Assembly: GCA_002746305.1 (NCBI GenBank)
Contig: NVWV01000001.1
Span: 1 to 64,000 of the forward strand
Reading direction: 5' to 3'
Source: Bacteroidota bacterium
Lineage (GTDB): Bacteria > Bacteroidota > Bacteroidia > NS11-12g > UBA9320
Length of the DNA stretch: 64,000 nt
Of this stretch, positions 19,081-27,500 are shown piece after piece. The notes beneath the pieces were generated by a model that made no database searches, was not told the origin of the DNA, and was given only the letters and a program-made list of their open reading frames with translations. The translations under genes and the position numbers were made by a program. The stretch's first letter is position 1. Each line of letters begins with the position of its first letter.

Positions 19081-20229
19081 GTCTTTCGGGTCAATTGGCC
19101 CTGTGGTTATTTGTATGTTTTTTTCGTAAACTACGTCACTTTCAATACCATAGGTTGAGACCTTAAATTTTCCATCTTTAAGACCATTTTCAAAGTGTCC
19201 TACAAGCATAATGGAGCCATCAATAACAGTTTGTGTACAGGTGCCGTGTGGTTTGCCATCCTTAAATTCCCCCGTAATATAACCATCAGGAGTTTGTAAT
19301 GCACCCTTTCCGTTGAAGGCGTTGTTTTTCATTTCACCTCTGTAGATGTATGCATCTCCTCTGACATAGGTGCCAGAACCACTCATAATGTCTTGAACCC
19401 AAGAGCCACTGTACGAAGTGTTATTGGGGTAAGAGATTGAACCACTATCCTGTCTCATGCTCATAGCATAATTGCCAGAGTAAGAGTAGTCGAGGCTTTT
19501 GGAATAAAAATCTCCTTGTCCCCAGAAGAAACCAAGTTTAAATTCTCCTGCATACTTATTTCCAAATGTGTCAATATACTCACCACGTCCGTGGGGTAAC
19601 CCGTATGACCAATCTCCTTTGTAAATGGCTGCACCATCTCTCCAGACCATCGTTCCATTACCATCAAGTACATTGCCCTCTTTAACGGTTCCATTGGGTA
19701 TAAGTCTTAGTCCCGTACCTTGAAGGACCTCTTTGGTCTTGTCTTTTAACGTTTGTAAAGTAGCTGTAATTTTAATGTGATTGAGCTTGTTGTCTTCAAA
19801 GTAAAAGTCAATTACATACTGTTCAGTAGAGTATTTTCTAATGTATATATTTTGGTCAGAGAACTCCAACATACCAGAGTTGTCTTCGACTTGTTCTAGT
19901 GACATTCCCCATTTAGCGTCAAACGGTAGTTTTAGCCTATAGGATTTGTAACTGTGTCCACTATCAAACAGAGCAATTCTGTATAGACTTATGTCACTGT
20001 TATACTCCATGAAAATACCATCTTCTAAATAATCGAGCTTATAGACCTTAAGGAAAGGTAAAAACGATTCCACAGGTTTTTTGGTTTCAAAATTGTCTCT
20101 CAATTCTGAGATAGTTGGAGAATTGTAAGGGAGCCCCATAAGTTGCTCAAGCTCAATTCCATAGCTCAATGAGCTGAATATTAGAGAAAGGGTTAGTAAA
20201 ATAATTTTTAATCTGGTTGCTCGAATCAT
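19069..20229 (-). CDS. Exported MORN-repeat protein
   Basis: 386 residues from the ATG at 20229, which gives a signal peptide (MIRATRLKIILLTLSLIFSSLSYG); the frame remains open upstream to 20280 but that would extend past the signal. The N-terminal 170 residues are a beta-rich domain of unknown type. From about residue 190 to 365 there are at least six MORN-like repeats (patterns such as YKGDWSYGLPHGRGEY, YAGEFKLGFFWGQGDF, YRGEMKNNAFNGKGAL and ITGEFKDGKPHG). MORN repeats bind partners or lipids; the function here is unknown. An exact -7 element sits nine bases before the start. Confidence 0.88.
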   Translation of the reverse strand: MIRATRLKIILLTLSLIFSSLSYGIELEQLMGLPYNSPTISELRDNFETKKPVESFLPFLKVYKLDYLEDGIFMEYNSDISLYRIALFDSGHSYKSYRLKLPFDAKWGMSLEQVEDNSGMLEFSDQNIYIRKYSTEQYVIDFYFEDNKLNHIKITATLQTLKDKTKEVLQGTGLRLIPNGTVKEGNVLDGNGTMVWRDGAAIYKGDWSYGLPHGRGEYIDTFGNKYAGEFKLGFFWGQGDFYSKSLDYSYSGNYAMSMRQDSGSISYPNNTSYSGSWVQDIMSGSGTYVRGDAYIYRGEMKNNAFNGKGALQTPDGYITGEFKDGKPHGTCTQTVIDGSIMLVGHFENGLKDGKFKVSTYGIESDVVYEKNIQITTGPIDPKDLNK

Positions 20230-20237
20230 CCTTAAAA

Positions 20238-20245
20238 CAAAAGTA
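20238..20245 (-). promoter_or_regulatory. TAnnTTTG -7 element for the MORN gene
   Basis: The minus strand reads TACTTTTG, an exact match, ending eight bases before the ATG at 20229. It supports that start over the upstream one at 20280. Confidence 0.4.
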
Positions 20246-20380
20246 TCTATCTGTGGGTTTAGTACATAATTTAAACGCACTAAAATTGCATTTTTTTAGA
20301 CAATAAGATGGTGTTTAGGTGTAAATAGTTGCCTCTATGGTAAGTTGCTGAGGGAGGAGCAATTAGTTTGACATAAATAT

Positions 20381-20388
20381 TAGCTTTG
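20381..20388 (+). promoter_or_regulatory. TAnnTTTG -7 element for the ferredoxin-iscX-kdsC run
   Basis: TAGCTTTG is an exact match, 13 bases before the ATG at 20402. A -33 TTTG at normal spacing was not found. Confidence 0.45.
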
Positions 20389-20401
20389 CACAACGTAAAA
20401 A

Positions 20402-20731
20402 ATGAACAAACACAAAGTAACCTTTAGGTTTGAAACGGATAAAGAAAAGACAATTACCGTGGAAATAGCTGAAGGTGATACTATACTTGACGCTGCTCAT
20501 GATAATGATATCAGTCTTAATCATAATTGTGGGGCCGTATGTGCTTGTAGCACATGTCAAGTATATATAGATAAGGGAATGGAGTCCTTGCCAGAGATAT
20601 CTGATAAGGAAGAGGATTTCATAGATAGAGCAACAAACCCAAAAATAAGCTCAAGACTTGGTTGTCAATGTGTGGTGACCTCAGATATAGAAGTAACAAT
20701 ACCAGACCAAAGTGGCATTATAGGACATTAG
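20402..20731 (+). CDS. fdx: Adrenodoxin-type 2Fe-2S ferredoxin
   Basis: A cytosolic electron carrier of 109 residues. The cluster ligands fit the adrenodoxin/Isc pattern C-x5-C-x2-C (Cys43, Cys49, Cys52 in NCGAVCACSTC) with a distal Cys near residue 88 (LGCQC). The extra cysteines at 47 and 90 are unusual but not disabling. The gene directly precedes iscX (three-base gap), the same pair that ends the classical isc operon. It therefore probably supplies electrons for iron-sulfur cluster assembly. It is the first gene of a run with iscX, kdsC and possibly a divIC/ftsB-like gene. Confidence 0.93.
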   Translation: MNKHKVTFRFETDKEKTITVEIAEGDTILDAAHDNDISLNHNCGAVCACSTCQVYIDKGMESLPEISDKEEDFIDRATNPKISSRLGCQCVVTSDIEVTIPDQSGIIGH

Positions 20732-20734
20732 AAA

Positions 20735-20980
20735 ATGAGTAATAAGAAATTTTTTGAACCACCAATTAATTGGTCGGATTATGAAGATATAGCACTGGCC
20801 TTATATGAGAAGTTCGGAGATGAGTTTGGAGAATCCAAAATTTATAGAATAAGATTTACCGACTTGCTCGATTGGATTCTGGCACTTGACAACTTTGAAG
20901 GGACTCGTGAAGGGAGTACCGAAGGGCATCTGGAAATGATACAAAGTGGTTGGGTATATGAGTGGAGAGATAATCAATAA
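20735..20980 (+). CDS. iscX: Iron-sulfur assembly protein IscX
   Basis: 81 residues, matching the small acidic IscX (YfhJ) family: INWSDYEDIALALYEKF, then IRFTDLLDWILAL, then an acidic loop and the terminal IQSGWVYEWRD. IscX binds iron and the cysteine desulfurase IscS and modulates cluster assembly. Compared with the roughly 66-residue enterobacterial protein it has an N-terminal extension. It follows the ferredoxin gene by three bases and precedes kdsC by three, so it is certainly co-transcribed. It implies an ISC-type pathway elsewhere in the genome. Confidence 0.93.
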   Translation: MSNKKFFEPPINWSDYEDIALALYEKFGDEFGESKIYRIRFTDLLDWILALDNFEGTREGSTEGHLEMIQSGWVYEWRDNQ

Positions 20981-20983
20981 GAT

Positions 20984-21499
20984 ATGATTTTAGATAGGCT
21001 TTCCTCAATAGATACCTTTATTTTGGATGTGGACGGTGTGCTCACTACGGGTGCTGTTATAGCTACCAATACTGGAGAAATGAGAAGAGATTTTAATATC
21101 AAAGATGGCTTTGCACTTCAGTATGCAGTAAAGAAAGGGTATAAAATTATTATTATCAGTGGTGGAGATAATGAGGGTGTTAGGAAACGTTTGAAAAGAC
21201 TTGGTATCACAGAAGTTCATACCGGAGTTTCGGATAAGAGAGCTCTACTGAGAGAGTTAGAATCTAAACTTAAAATTAATCTGGCAAATGCTTTGTACGT
21301 AGGTGATGATTGCCCAGACTTGTCGGTAATGAGAATGTGTGGTATTAAAGTAACTCCAAATGATGGTGTGTGGCAAGTGCAGGAAGAAGCTGATATTGTA
21401 ACAAGAGCAACAGGGGGGAAAGGAGCTGTTAGAGAAATAATAGAAAAGACATTGACATTACAAGGTAAATGGGAGAGTAGCGAGCATTCTGTCTGGTAA
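20984..21499 (+). CDS. kdsC: KdsC-type HAD phosphatase
   Basis: 171 residues, a C0-type HAD phosphatase without a cap domain. Motif I is DVDGVLT (about 15-21), motif II the ISGGDN segment, and motif IV GDDCPDL with a Lys in VSDKRALL. This is the YrbI/KdsC pattern for 3-deoxy-D-manno-octulosonate 8-phosphate phosphatase, which makes Kdo for lipid A cores. A related acylneuraminate or other sugar-acid phosphatase role cannot be excluded. The gene lies three bases after iscX, which is a positional and not a metabolic link. Confidence 0.9.
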   Translation: MILDRLSSIDTFILDVDGVLTTGAVIATNTGEMRRDFNIKDGFALQYAVKKGYKIIIISGGDNEGVRKRLKRLGITEVHTGVSDKRALLRELESKLKINLANALYVGDDCPDLSVMRMCGIKVTPNDGVWQVQEEADIVTRATGGKGAVREIIEKTLTLQGKWESSEHSVW

Positions 21500-21560
21500 T
21501 CCGTACAAGAAGCAGTTTAATGTGAGGTATAACTTACAGGACTAAATTATCTTTGAGCCG

Positions 21561-21857
21561 ATGCTCAAGCAAGTGAATTACGTTAATAAATACAAGTTTG
21601 TTATAACACTAGTTGTATTTGCTGTCTGGATGCTTTTTTTTGATGGAAATAGTGCGTTATTTATTAATAAACAATACAATGAACTTCTGGATTTAAGGGT
21701 GCAAGAAAGATTTTTGAAGAAGGAGATTAATGAAATGAATCAGCAAAAAATTGATTTATTCTCGGACAATGACAAACTAGAGCGATATGCTCGTGAGCAT
21801 TACTACTTTAAAAAAGACAATGAAGACGTCTATGTAATAGAAGAAGCAGAAGATTAA
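21561..21857 (+). CDS. FtsB/DivIC-type septum initiator
   Basis: 98 residues with a short cytoplasmic N-terminus, one membrane helix (about 12-30) and a periplasmic coiled coil (about 35-80: RVQERFLKKEINEMNQQKIDLFSDNDKLERYAREHY). The end of the coiled coil has the FtsB/DivIC motif ERYARExYxF. Proteins of this family bridge FtsL and FtsQ in the cell-division complex. It is 61 bases downstream of kdsC on the same strand and overlaps the convergent IMPase gene by four bases. Confidence 0.9.
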   Translation: MLKQVNYVNKYKFVITLVVFAVWMLFFDGNSALFINKQYNELLDLRVQERFLKKEINEMNQQKIDLFSDNDKLERYAREHYYFKKDNEDVYVIEEAED

Positions 21858-22642
21858 AAATTTTCTTTTGCTATGAGCTCCAACAATTGTGAGTGAATAC
21901 TTGGATTCCCTGCTAATATGGTATTTCCAAAAACGAAATTATTCCCGTTACTGAAATCGGAGACGTTCCCTCCAGCTTGTTGTACAATATATGCTCCCCC
22001 AGCCACGTCCCATGGACTCAAATTAAGTTCATAGAAAGCATCAAATCTCCCATAAGCAGTATAGGCTAGATCTATAGCGGCACTACCCATACGTCGCACT
22101 CCTTTGGTTCGTTTCATAAGTTCTTGCAAAACAGATAAATATTCATTCATTTCGCTAAAGTTATAGTACGGGAATCCTGTGGCAATTAAGGTGTCCTTAA
22201 GTTCTATTCTTTCAGAGCATGAAAATAGTTTATCGTTCAAGAATGCCCCAATGGGGTTAGCCTTAAAAGTTTCTGCATCAGCAGGAATATGAACGCAAGC
22301 ATATATGGGAGAACCTTCTTTGTATAGGGCTAAAGATATAGAGAATTTGGTATGGTCAAAAAGGTAATTTGTCGTACCGTCTATCGGGTCAATTATCCAA
22401 TACAACTGGTCGTTTTTTATGGTTGTAGTTTCTTCTTCAGTTAAGTAACCAGCAGAAGGAGTGATTTTTTGCAACCCTGCAACCAACATTTTTTCACTTT
22501 CTGTATCTACATAACTTACCAGTTGATTTAAACTCTTCTCGGCTACTTGAATTGTCTTAACCTTTGACTGTTCTTTAAGCTGGAATATTCCAACCGTATT
22601 TACCAGTTGCTGAATTGCTTGTTCTTGGTCTGTTGTTAGCAT
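21854..22642 (-). CDS. Inositol-monophosphatase-family phosphatase
   Basis: 262 residues of the lithium-sensitive, magnesium-dependent phosphatase fold. The signatures are YLTEEE (metal ligand Glu), DPIDGTTNY (about 88-96) and WDVAGGAYIVQQAGG. Substrates in this family include inositol phosphates, 3'-phosphoadenosine phosphates and sugar phosphates, and the sequence does not decide between them. It is last of four minus-strand genes; its ATG shares one base with the stop of the GT14 gene (TAATG). That position suggests a role in glycan precursor metabolism, which is inference. Confidence 0.88.
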   Translation of the reverse strand: MLTTDQEQAIQQLVNTVGIFQLKEQSKVKTIQVAEKSLNQLVSYVDTESEKMLVAGLQKITPSAGYLTEEETTTIKNDQLYWIIDPIDGTTNYLFDHTKFSISLALYKEGSPIYACVHIPADAETFKANPIGAFLNDKLFSCSERIELKDTLIATGFPYYNFSEMNEYLSVLQELMKRTKGVRRMGSAAIDLAYTAYGRFDAFYELNLSPWDVAGGAYIVQQAGGNVSDFSNGNNFVFGNTILAGNPSIHSQLLELIAKENF

Positions 22643-23586
22643 TAGAATAATTCGTTTTCTATCTGTTCCTTTAGTTTTGTATTATTAGCTAAATCACACT
22701 TTCGAGCAAAGAATCCATTACTCTTTTTAATTTCATAAATATCTTCAACGGTCAGTAAACCCGGTCCTTCCTGTACTGGTTTGTCCCAATTGATGTACCT
22801 AAGGTCGGAGTTGATAATAGTTTCTTTTAATGAAGAGTTAAGGGCTATAGTATGAAAGTAAATCTCATCTGGAAAGAGGACATTTCTAAAATAAGCATAA
22901 AGAGAAGGAGTGTCTTGAGTTTGTTCTGAAAAGTGTAATGTCATGTCCTTGGTTACTGAAAACCAAGCACTGCCCGCATAAAATTCCTTTTTGGGGAGTT
23001 TTCTTTTAAATAACTTTAGATAGAATTGTCTCAATTGGTATGTAGGAGTGGTCCACTTAATTACTTTGCTAATTAAACCAGAAGGTCTGAAATGATAGGT
23101 GTCAACCAAGCCAATGCCATTTTTAAAGAAAGCATGTTGGTAGTTGGTCAATGGAACACGATCTTTAAAAGTAGCATATTTAGAAAAAATCGTCGATCGC
23201 ACTTTAGGATATTCCGATTCTATAGGGAGTTGAGTGTTGTTGATGAAATTTGTACCTTGATTCCCTGTAAAAAAATGCTCAAATTCTTCTTCTGATTTGG
23301 TGATATAGTCTTCTCCAGAGATAAGATGAAAATAGTCAAATTCTTCTAAGTTAGATGCGTTTAAAAGTAGCATAGAGGCCTCTACAATAGAGAAATGACC
23401 TCGTGAAACATCAATGGATTGCTCTAGGGTGTAAGGCAGTAAATAGGGATGTTTTTTTAGAATTTTGGATCGTGATTTTTTATCCAGATGGATTCTAACA
23501 ACATAATTTCTTTTTTTGCATTCTTTAACCAATAACTCAAGATGAGCTCCATTTTTATGGGCTAATATGGCAATAAAATGCTTCAT
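22642..23586 (-). CDS. Core-2/I-branching-type glycosyltransferase (GT14)
   Basis: 314 residues with no membrane helix. It starts MKHFIAILAHKNGAHLELLV, and contains DYFHLISGEDY, YAGSAWFSVTKDM, and FPDEIYFHTIALNS followed by LRYINWD. These are characteristic of the bacterial beta-1,6-N-acetylglucosaminyltransferase-like proteins of family GT14. It probably adds a GlcNAc or related sugar to a surface polysaccharide or glycoprotein. It overlaps the upstream GT4 gene by four bases and the downstream IMPase gene by one base, so translation is tightly coupled. Confidence 0.9.
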   Translation of the reverse strand: MKHFIAILAHKNGAHLELLVKECKKRNYVVRIHLDKKSRSKILKKHPYLLPYTLEQSIDVSRGHFSIVEASMLLLNASNLEEFDYFHLISGEDYITKSEEEFEHFFTGNQGTNFINNTQLPIESEYPKVRSTIFSKYATFKDRVPLTNYQHAFFKNGIGLVDTYHFRPSGLISKVIKWTTPTYQLRQFYLKLFKRKLPKKEFYAGSAWFSVTKDMTLHFSEQTQDTPSLYAYFRNVLFPDEIYFHTIALNSSLKETIINSDLRYINWDKPVQEGPGLLTVEDIYEIKKSNGFFARKCDLANNTKLKEQIENELF

Positions 23587-24629
23587 TCTTCCAAGAGTTT
23601 TTGCTCAAAAATAGAATAGCTTAAATTTTGCGTGTAATAATCATAGGTGGATTTTCGCAGTGCACTGTACTCTTCGGGATTGGCCACCATTTGCTCAATT
23701 ATAGTTTGGGCTTCGTCTATATCTTTAACAAGGTATCCATTTTGACCATTGGCTATCATGCTGCCTATCCCTCCTACATCAAAGGTTATCACTGGGAGCC
23801 CAAAACTATTTGCTTCATTAATAACTATTGGTGTGCAGTCTGCTTTCGGAAATAGTACAAAGAAATGAGCATTTTGATAGTAGGATACTAGTTCTTTTAG
23901 GTGGTCCGATTTGGTCTTGTCTAATTTTTTTTCAATGCCAATGATGTCAATTGTACATCCCAAATTTCGGGTTAGAGCTTCTGTTTTATCAATCCCCTTT
24001 CGTTTATAGTCTGTGCCAATACTTAGAAGTTTAAGTTCTTGTTTTTTTGTTGGGATGACAAGTTCTGTGAATTTACTCTCTCTGAGATTACTCCCCAAGT
24101 TTATGGTAGCACACCTAATGGATGGATGGTTTTTAAGAAAGCCATCTTTAGCCCATTGTGAGGTTGCAAATACCCGATCAAATTTCACAATGGACACTTG
24201 CTCCACTTCTTTGGATTCCTCTATCGCTTTATGTGTCAGTTTCGAGTAAGCTGAATAATTGTCTTTTAAAAGATTGAAACATGCATCTGCTACCAAATAG
24301 GATTTTGTCTTTGGAGAATAGTCGAAAAGTTCTGTGCCAGATCCCAAACATAGTATTAAGTCTGGTCTAAAAGTATCTTCACTCTGTTGAAGTGCAGTTC
24401 CGTATATTTTTGAAACACTTTTACTGAAGTAGACGTTCAATCGTTTCCCTGTTATTTTGTTGTACAGGTATGAATATTTAGCTAATTGCTTTTGAGCTTT
24501 ATGAGCGTAGTTACTGTAGCAAATCTGCACTTCATGCTTTTTACTCAATTGTTGAAATATGGCATTGCAAGTTCCTGACCAAGATGCTAAATCGTCAATA
24601 GGTAGTATGCTTGCTAATAATATCTTCAT
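23583..24629 (-). CDS. GT4-type glycosyltransferase
   Basis: 348 residues with a GT-B layout. The N-terminal half includes MKILLASILPIDDLASWSGTCNAIFQQL. The C-terminal half includes LSIGTDYKRKGIDKT, VSYYQNAHFFVLFPKADCTPIVINEANSFGLPVI (the EX7E-like donor site) and GGIGSMIANGQNGYLV. It transfers a sugar from a nucleotide-sugar donor; donor and acceptor are unknown. The start ATG lies directly after the stop of the GT2 gene and the 3' end overlaps the GT14 gene by four bases. Confidence 0.88.
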   Translation of the reverse strand: MKILLASILPIDDLASWSGTCNAIFQQLSKKHEVQICYSNYAHKAQKQLAKYSYLYNKITGKRLNVYFSKSVSKIYGTALQQSEDTFRPDLILCLGSGTELFDYSPKTKSYLVADACFNLLKDNYSAYSKLTHKAIEESKEVEQVSIVKFDRVFATSQWAKDGFLKNHPSIRCATINLGSNLRESKFTELVIPTKKQELKLLSIGTDYKRKGIDKTEALTRNLGCTIDIIGIEKKLDKTKSDHLKELVSYYQNAHFFVLFPKADCTPIVINEANSFGLPVITFDVGGIGSMIANGQNGYLVKDIDEAQTIIEQMVANPEEYSALRKSTYDYYTQNLSYSIFEQKLLEE

Positions 24630-25502
24630 CTATCCAATTAGTAATCCTAGGTAATAGAAAACACCTGTATAGCTTTTTACAGTACCTGCTTTTATTCCAT
24701 TCTGTATCCAGTTAGGAATTAGCAATAATGACGCTTTAATCATTGATATTGAAATGCTATATAAATTAGAAATAAAGGGCGTTGTTTTTAATGCCTTTCG
24801 CGATTTTCCATGTGCATAGTGTGCCTTGAGAAAGGCAATAACCGTTTTTTGATGGGATTGATGATGAACCAAAAGTTGAGGAGCATAATGAATGTCAAAT
24901 CCCAAAGCTTGAAGCATCTCTTGCATGTAAATTTCATCGTAGTATCCAATTGTATTTCCTTTCATACCTACATCTGGATTAAATCCCCCAGCTTTTTCTA
25001 AAGCTTCGGTGGTAAATCCACAAGCACAGCCGTTGATAAAACCTCCTTTGGGTAAAAGACCAAAGGACTCTGTAAAAATAGGTACTTCAACTAGGTCAGA
25101 AGGAATCCACTTGGGTGATTGATAGTCCCAATAAATAGTTCGCCCACTTATGCAATCAATTTTATGGCTGGAGATGATGGTATGGAGTTCGTTTACCAAA
25201 TTTGGATCTGGGTAGGCATCATCATCCATATAAAAAACAAAAGGAGCTTGGGCATTTGTCCATCCGGTATTGCGAGCGTTACTGTGACCTAGCTTTGCTT
25301 CTTCAAAAAATTTAACCCTGTGATTGATGGATGAATGTTTTTTTGCCACCTCTAGGGAGTTGTCCGTACAAGCGTTCAGGATAATTAGAATTTCGTAAGA
25401 AATATCAGTTTGTATGTTTTCATAAAAAGACAAGCTATAATCCAATGTATGGACCCTGTTGTGTGTACATATGATTAATGATATTTTAGGCTTGCTCTCC
25501 AA
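24630..25502 (-). CDS. GT2-type glycosyltransferase
   Basis: 290 residues with a GT-A fold. It opens with ISLIICTHNRVHTLDYSL and has LNACTDNSLEVAKK, GHSNARNTGW and the metal/nucleotide motif YMDDDAYPDP (DxD). A Cys-rich loop (NGCACGFTTEAL) and the QEMLQALGFDIHYAPQLLVHH segment fit GT2 family members. A hydrophobic region near the end may associate it with the membrane. It is the first gene of the GT2-GT4-GT14-IMPase run and lies 126 bases from the divergent methyltransferase. Confidence 0.9.
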   Translation of the reverse strand: MESKPKISLIICTHNRVHTLDYSLSFYENIQTDISYEILIILNACTDNSLEVAKKHSSINHRVKFFEEAKLGHSNARNTGWTNAQAPFVFYMDDDAYPDPNLVNELHTIISSHKIDCISGRTIYWDYQSPKWIPSDLVEVPIFTESFGLLPKGGFINGCACGFTTEALEKAGGFNPDVGMKGNTIGYYDEIYMQEMLQALGFDIHYAPQLLVHHQSHQKTVIAFLKAHYAHGKSRKALKTTPFISNLYSISISMIKASLLLIPNWIQNGIKAGTVKSYTGVFYYLGLLIG

Positions 25503-25628
25503 TCTTACGACAAGTTTAGGTGCTAAAATTTATATTCTTGTTTCTAAAGTTTGAATATTCTTTCAGCTTAACATCTATTCTATAAACTTTGGTGAGATAA
25601 TTATACATCTTTGTATCGTTGATATCAT

Positions 25629-26354
25629 TTGAAAAGTAAGTATATACATACTAAGGATCTTCATAATAACGAGTCTCCTAAACAGATTGTTCCTACTCTG
25701 ACGGATTTGTTTCAACCCAAGTCTGTCGTTGATATAGGATGTGGTACAGGTACTTTTCTTAAGGAATTCAAGAATTGTGGGGTGCCTAAAGTTTTTGGAT
25801 ATGATGGGGATTGGGTAAACAGGGATTTACTCAAAGAAAACCTAGAACAATCCGAGTTTTTATCATGCAATCTGGAACATACTATTTCATTTAAAGAGAA
25901 GTATGATTTAGTGATGTGTCTTGAGGTAGCAGAGCATTTATCAGAAGAGGCTGCAAATATTCTTGTAGATAATTTGATTACAGCAGGTACTGTACTTGTT
26001 TTTTCGGCTGCAATCCCGAAGCAAGGAGGTCAAAATCATTTGAACGAGCAGTGGCTTGGATATTGGACCCATAAATTTGAAAAGAAAGGTTATGTAGTAG
26101 ATGATATACTAAAACCCTTATTCTGGAATAATGAAAAGATAGACTACTGGTACAAGCAAAATATGGTAATTGTACGTCCTTTGGATTTTAAGTACAGTGA
26201 AATTTTGAAAACTAATGTTTTAAAAGACGTTATACACAAGGATTTATTTCTGGAGAGAACCCAACGGTATGATACACTCAGAAATGGTGAGCAACGTCCA
26301 AAACTCTATCTCAAGTTATTGTTGAAATCACTTATTAATAGTTTTAGAAGTTAA
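25629..26354 (+). CDS. SAM-dependent class I methyltransferase
   Basis: 241 residues. Motif I is VVDIGCGTGTF (about 35-45), followed by FGYDGDWVNR, and by DLVMCLEVAEHLSEEAA, which matches the UbiE/Methyltransf_11/23 type. The frame has no ATG before residue 97, and an in-frame TGA lies two codons upstream, so the start is almost certainly the TTG at 25629. It is followed without any gap by a glycosyltransferase gene, which suggests methylation of a glycan or its carrier. The substrate is unknown. Confidence 0.9.
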   Translation: MKSKYIHTKDLHNNESPKQIVPTLTDLFQPKSVVDIGCGTGTFLKEFKNCGVPKVFGYDGDWVNRDLLKENLEQSEFLSCNLEHTISFKEKYDLVMCLEVAEHLSEEAANILVDNLITAGTVLVFSAAIPKQGGQNHLNEQWLGYWTHKFEKKGYVVDDILKPLFWNNEKIDYWYKQNMVIVRPLDFKYSEILKTNVLKDVIHKDLFLERTQRYDTLRNGEQRPKLYLKLLLKSLINSFRS

Positions 26355-27500
26355 GTGGTCCTCAATATTGTCATACCCGTTTACAACAGACTTCATTCAA
26401 TTCAGCGATTGATGCAAAGTCTACTTAGAGCAAATCTTATTGAAGAGGTCAATCTCTATATAAGTTGTGAAGGCAATGTGGCAGAAGATGTTTTAGATTA
26501 TGTAAAGCATATTAAGTGGTCTCTAGGCAAGTTTGAGATAATAAAGCAATCGGAACAGTTAGGTGTAGATAAACATAACCATGCGTGTATGCGAATGGCG
26601 GAGAAGTTAGGAAGTGTTTTGGTATTGGAAGATGACTTGGTCGTTTCACCGTATTTTGGTACTTACTTATCTGGTTGTAGCCAAATTATAAACTCGGAGA
26701 GTACTGTGGCAGGAGTTGGCTTATATCGATATAGTATCATTGAACAAAACCACTTTCCTTTTAATCTTATTCCCAATGATGAATTCCTGTACTATCAGCA
26801 AAAAGCATGTAGCAAAGGGACTTTTTACACTTGGAGTATGCTAAAACCGTATTTTGAGTTTTCGGAAAGTTTTAATGGCGATTTTCAGAACTACCATCTT
26901 CCAGAAAATGTTCAAAAATGGGGAGATGAGGTTTGGGAGAAAAGTTTCTACTGTTACCTTCAAGAATCTGATAAGTATGTAGCCTATCCAAGATATAGTC
27001 TGACTTCTGATTTTGCTGATTTTGGAGTACATATGAAGAAACAAACGCTGAAGTATGTTCATCAATCAGAGCTTTACCTAAGTGACCAGTTTGGTAGTAT
27101 AAATGAGTTTTCTAAAACGGATAATATCTATGATGCATTCTATGAGGTCTCTCCAGCTACCTTACAGAAGTTAAATAAAAAATTATTGGACTATGAGTTT
27201 GAAGTGGACTTATATGGTCATAAGAGTTTAAAACATATAAAAAGTGAGTGCCTGATTTCTTCTAAGGAATCGAGTAAACCCATAATAGGGTGGGAGAGGA
27301 GACTAAAGCCGGAAGTGAATAATGTATTGTTAGACCAACAAGGTGACTTTTATACACTGGCAAAAACCAGTGATTTTAGTTCCAACAATGAGCGAGGGGT
27401 TCTCAAAGAGAATTTCTTATACTACTTCCCAGATACTAAACTGATGAGTTTACTCAAAATGAAATTATCAGAGGTTTTTAGTCGATTTATAAAACGGTAA
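26355..27500 (+). CDS. Glycosyltransferase with GNT-I/GT2-like N-terminus
   Basis: 381 residues. It opens VLNIVIPVYNRLHSIQRLMQSL and has VNLYISCEGN, LGVDKHNHACMRMAEKLG and VLEDDLVVSPYFG. The LEDD motif is the metal/UDP-sugar site of GNT-I-like and related GT2 enzymes. The C-terminal 150 residues are not recognised. The start is the GTG at 26355, immediately after the methyltransferase TAA, a zero-gap junction. It overlaps the convergent GT-C gene by 14 bases. It probably modifies the same glycan as the upstream methyltransferase. Confidence 0.85.
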   Translation: MVLNIVIPVYNRLHSIQRLMQSLLRANLIEEVNLYISCEGNVAEDVLDYVKHIKWSLGKFEIIKQSEQLGVDKHNHACMRMAEKLGSVLVLEDDLVVSPYFGTYLSGCSQIINSESTVAGVGLYRYSIIEQNHFPFNLIPNDEFLYYQQKACSKGTFYTWSMLKPYFEFSESFNGDFQNYHLPENVQKWGDEVWEKSFYCYLQESDKYVAYPRYSLTSDFADFGVHMKKQTLKYVHQSELYLSDQFGSINEFSKTDNIYDAFYEVSPATLQKLNKKLLDYEFEVDLYGHKSLKHIKSECLISSKESSKPIIGWERRLKPEVNNVLLDQQGDFYTLAKTSDFSSNNERGVLKENFLYYFPDTKLMSLLKMKLSEVFSRFIKR

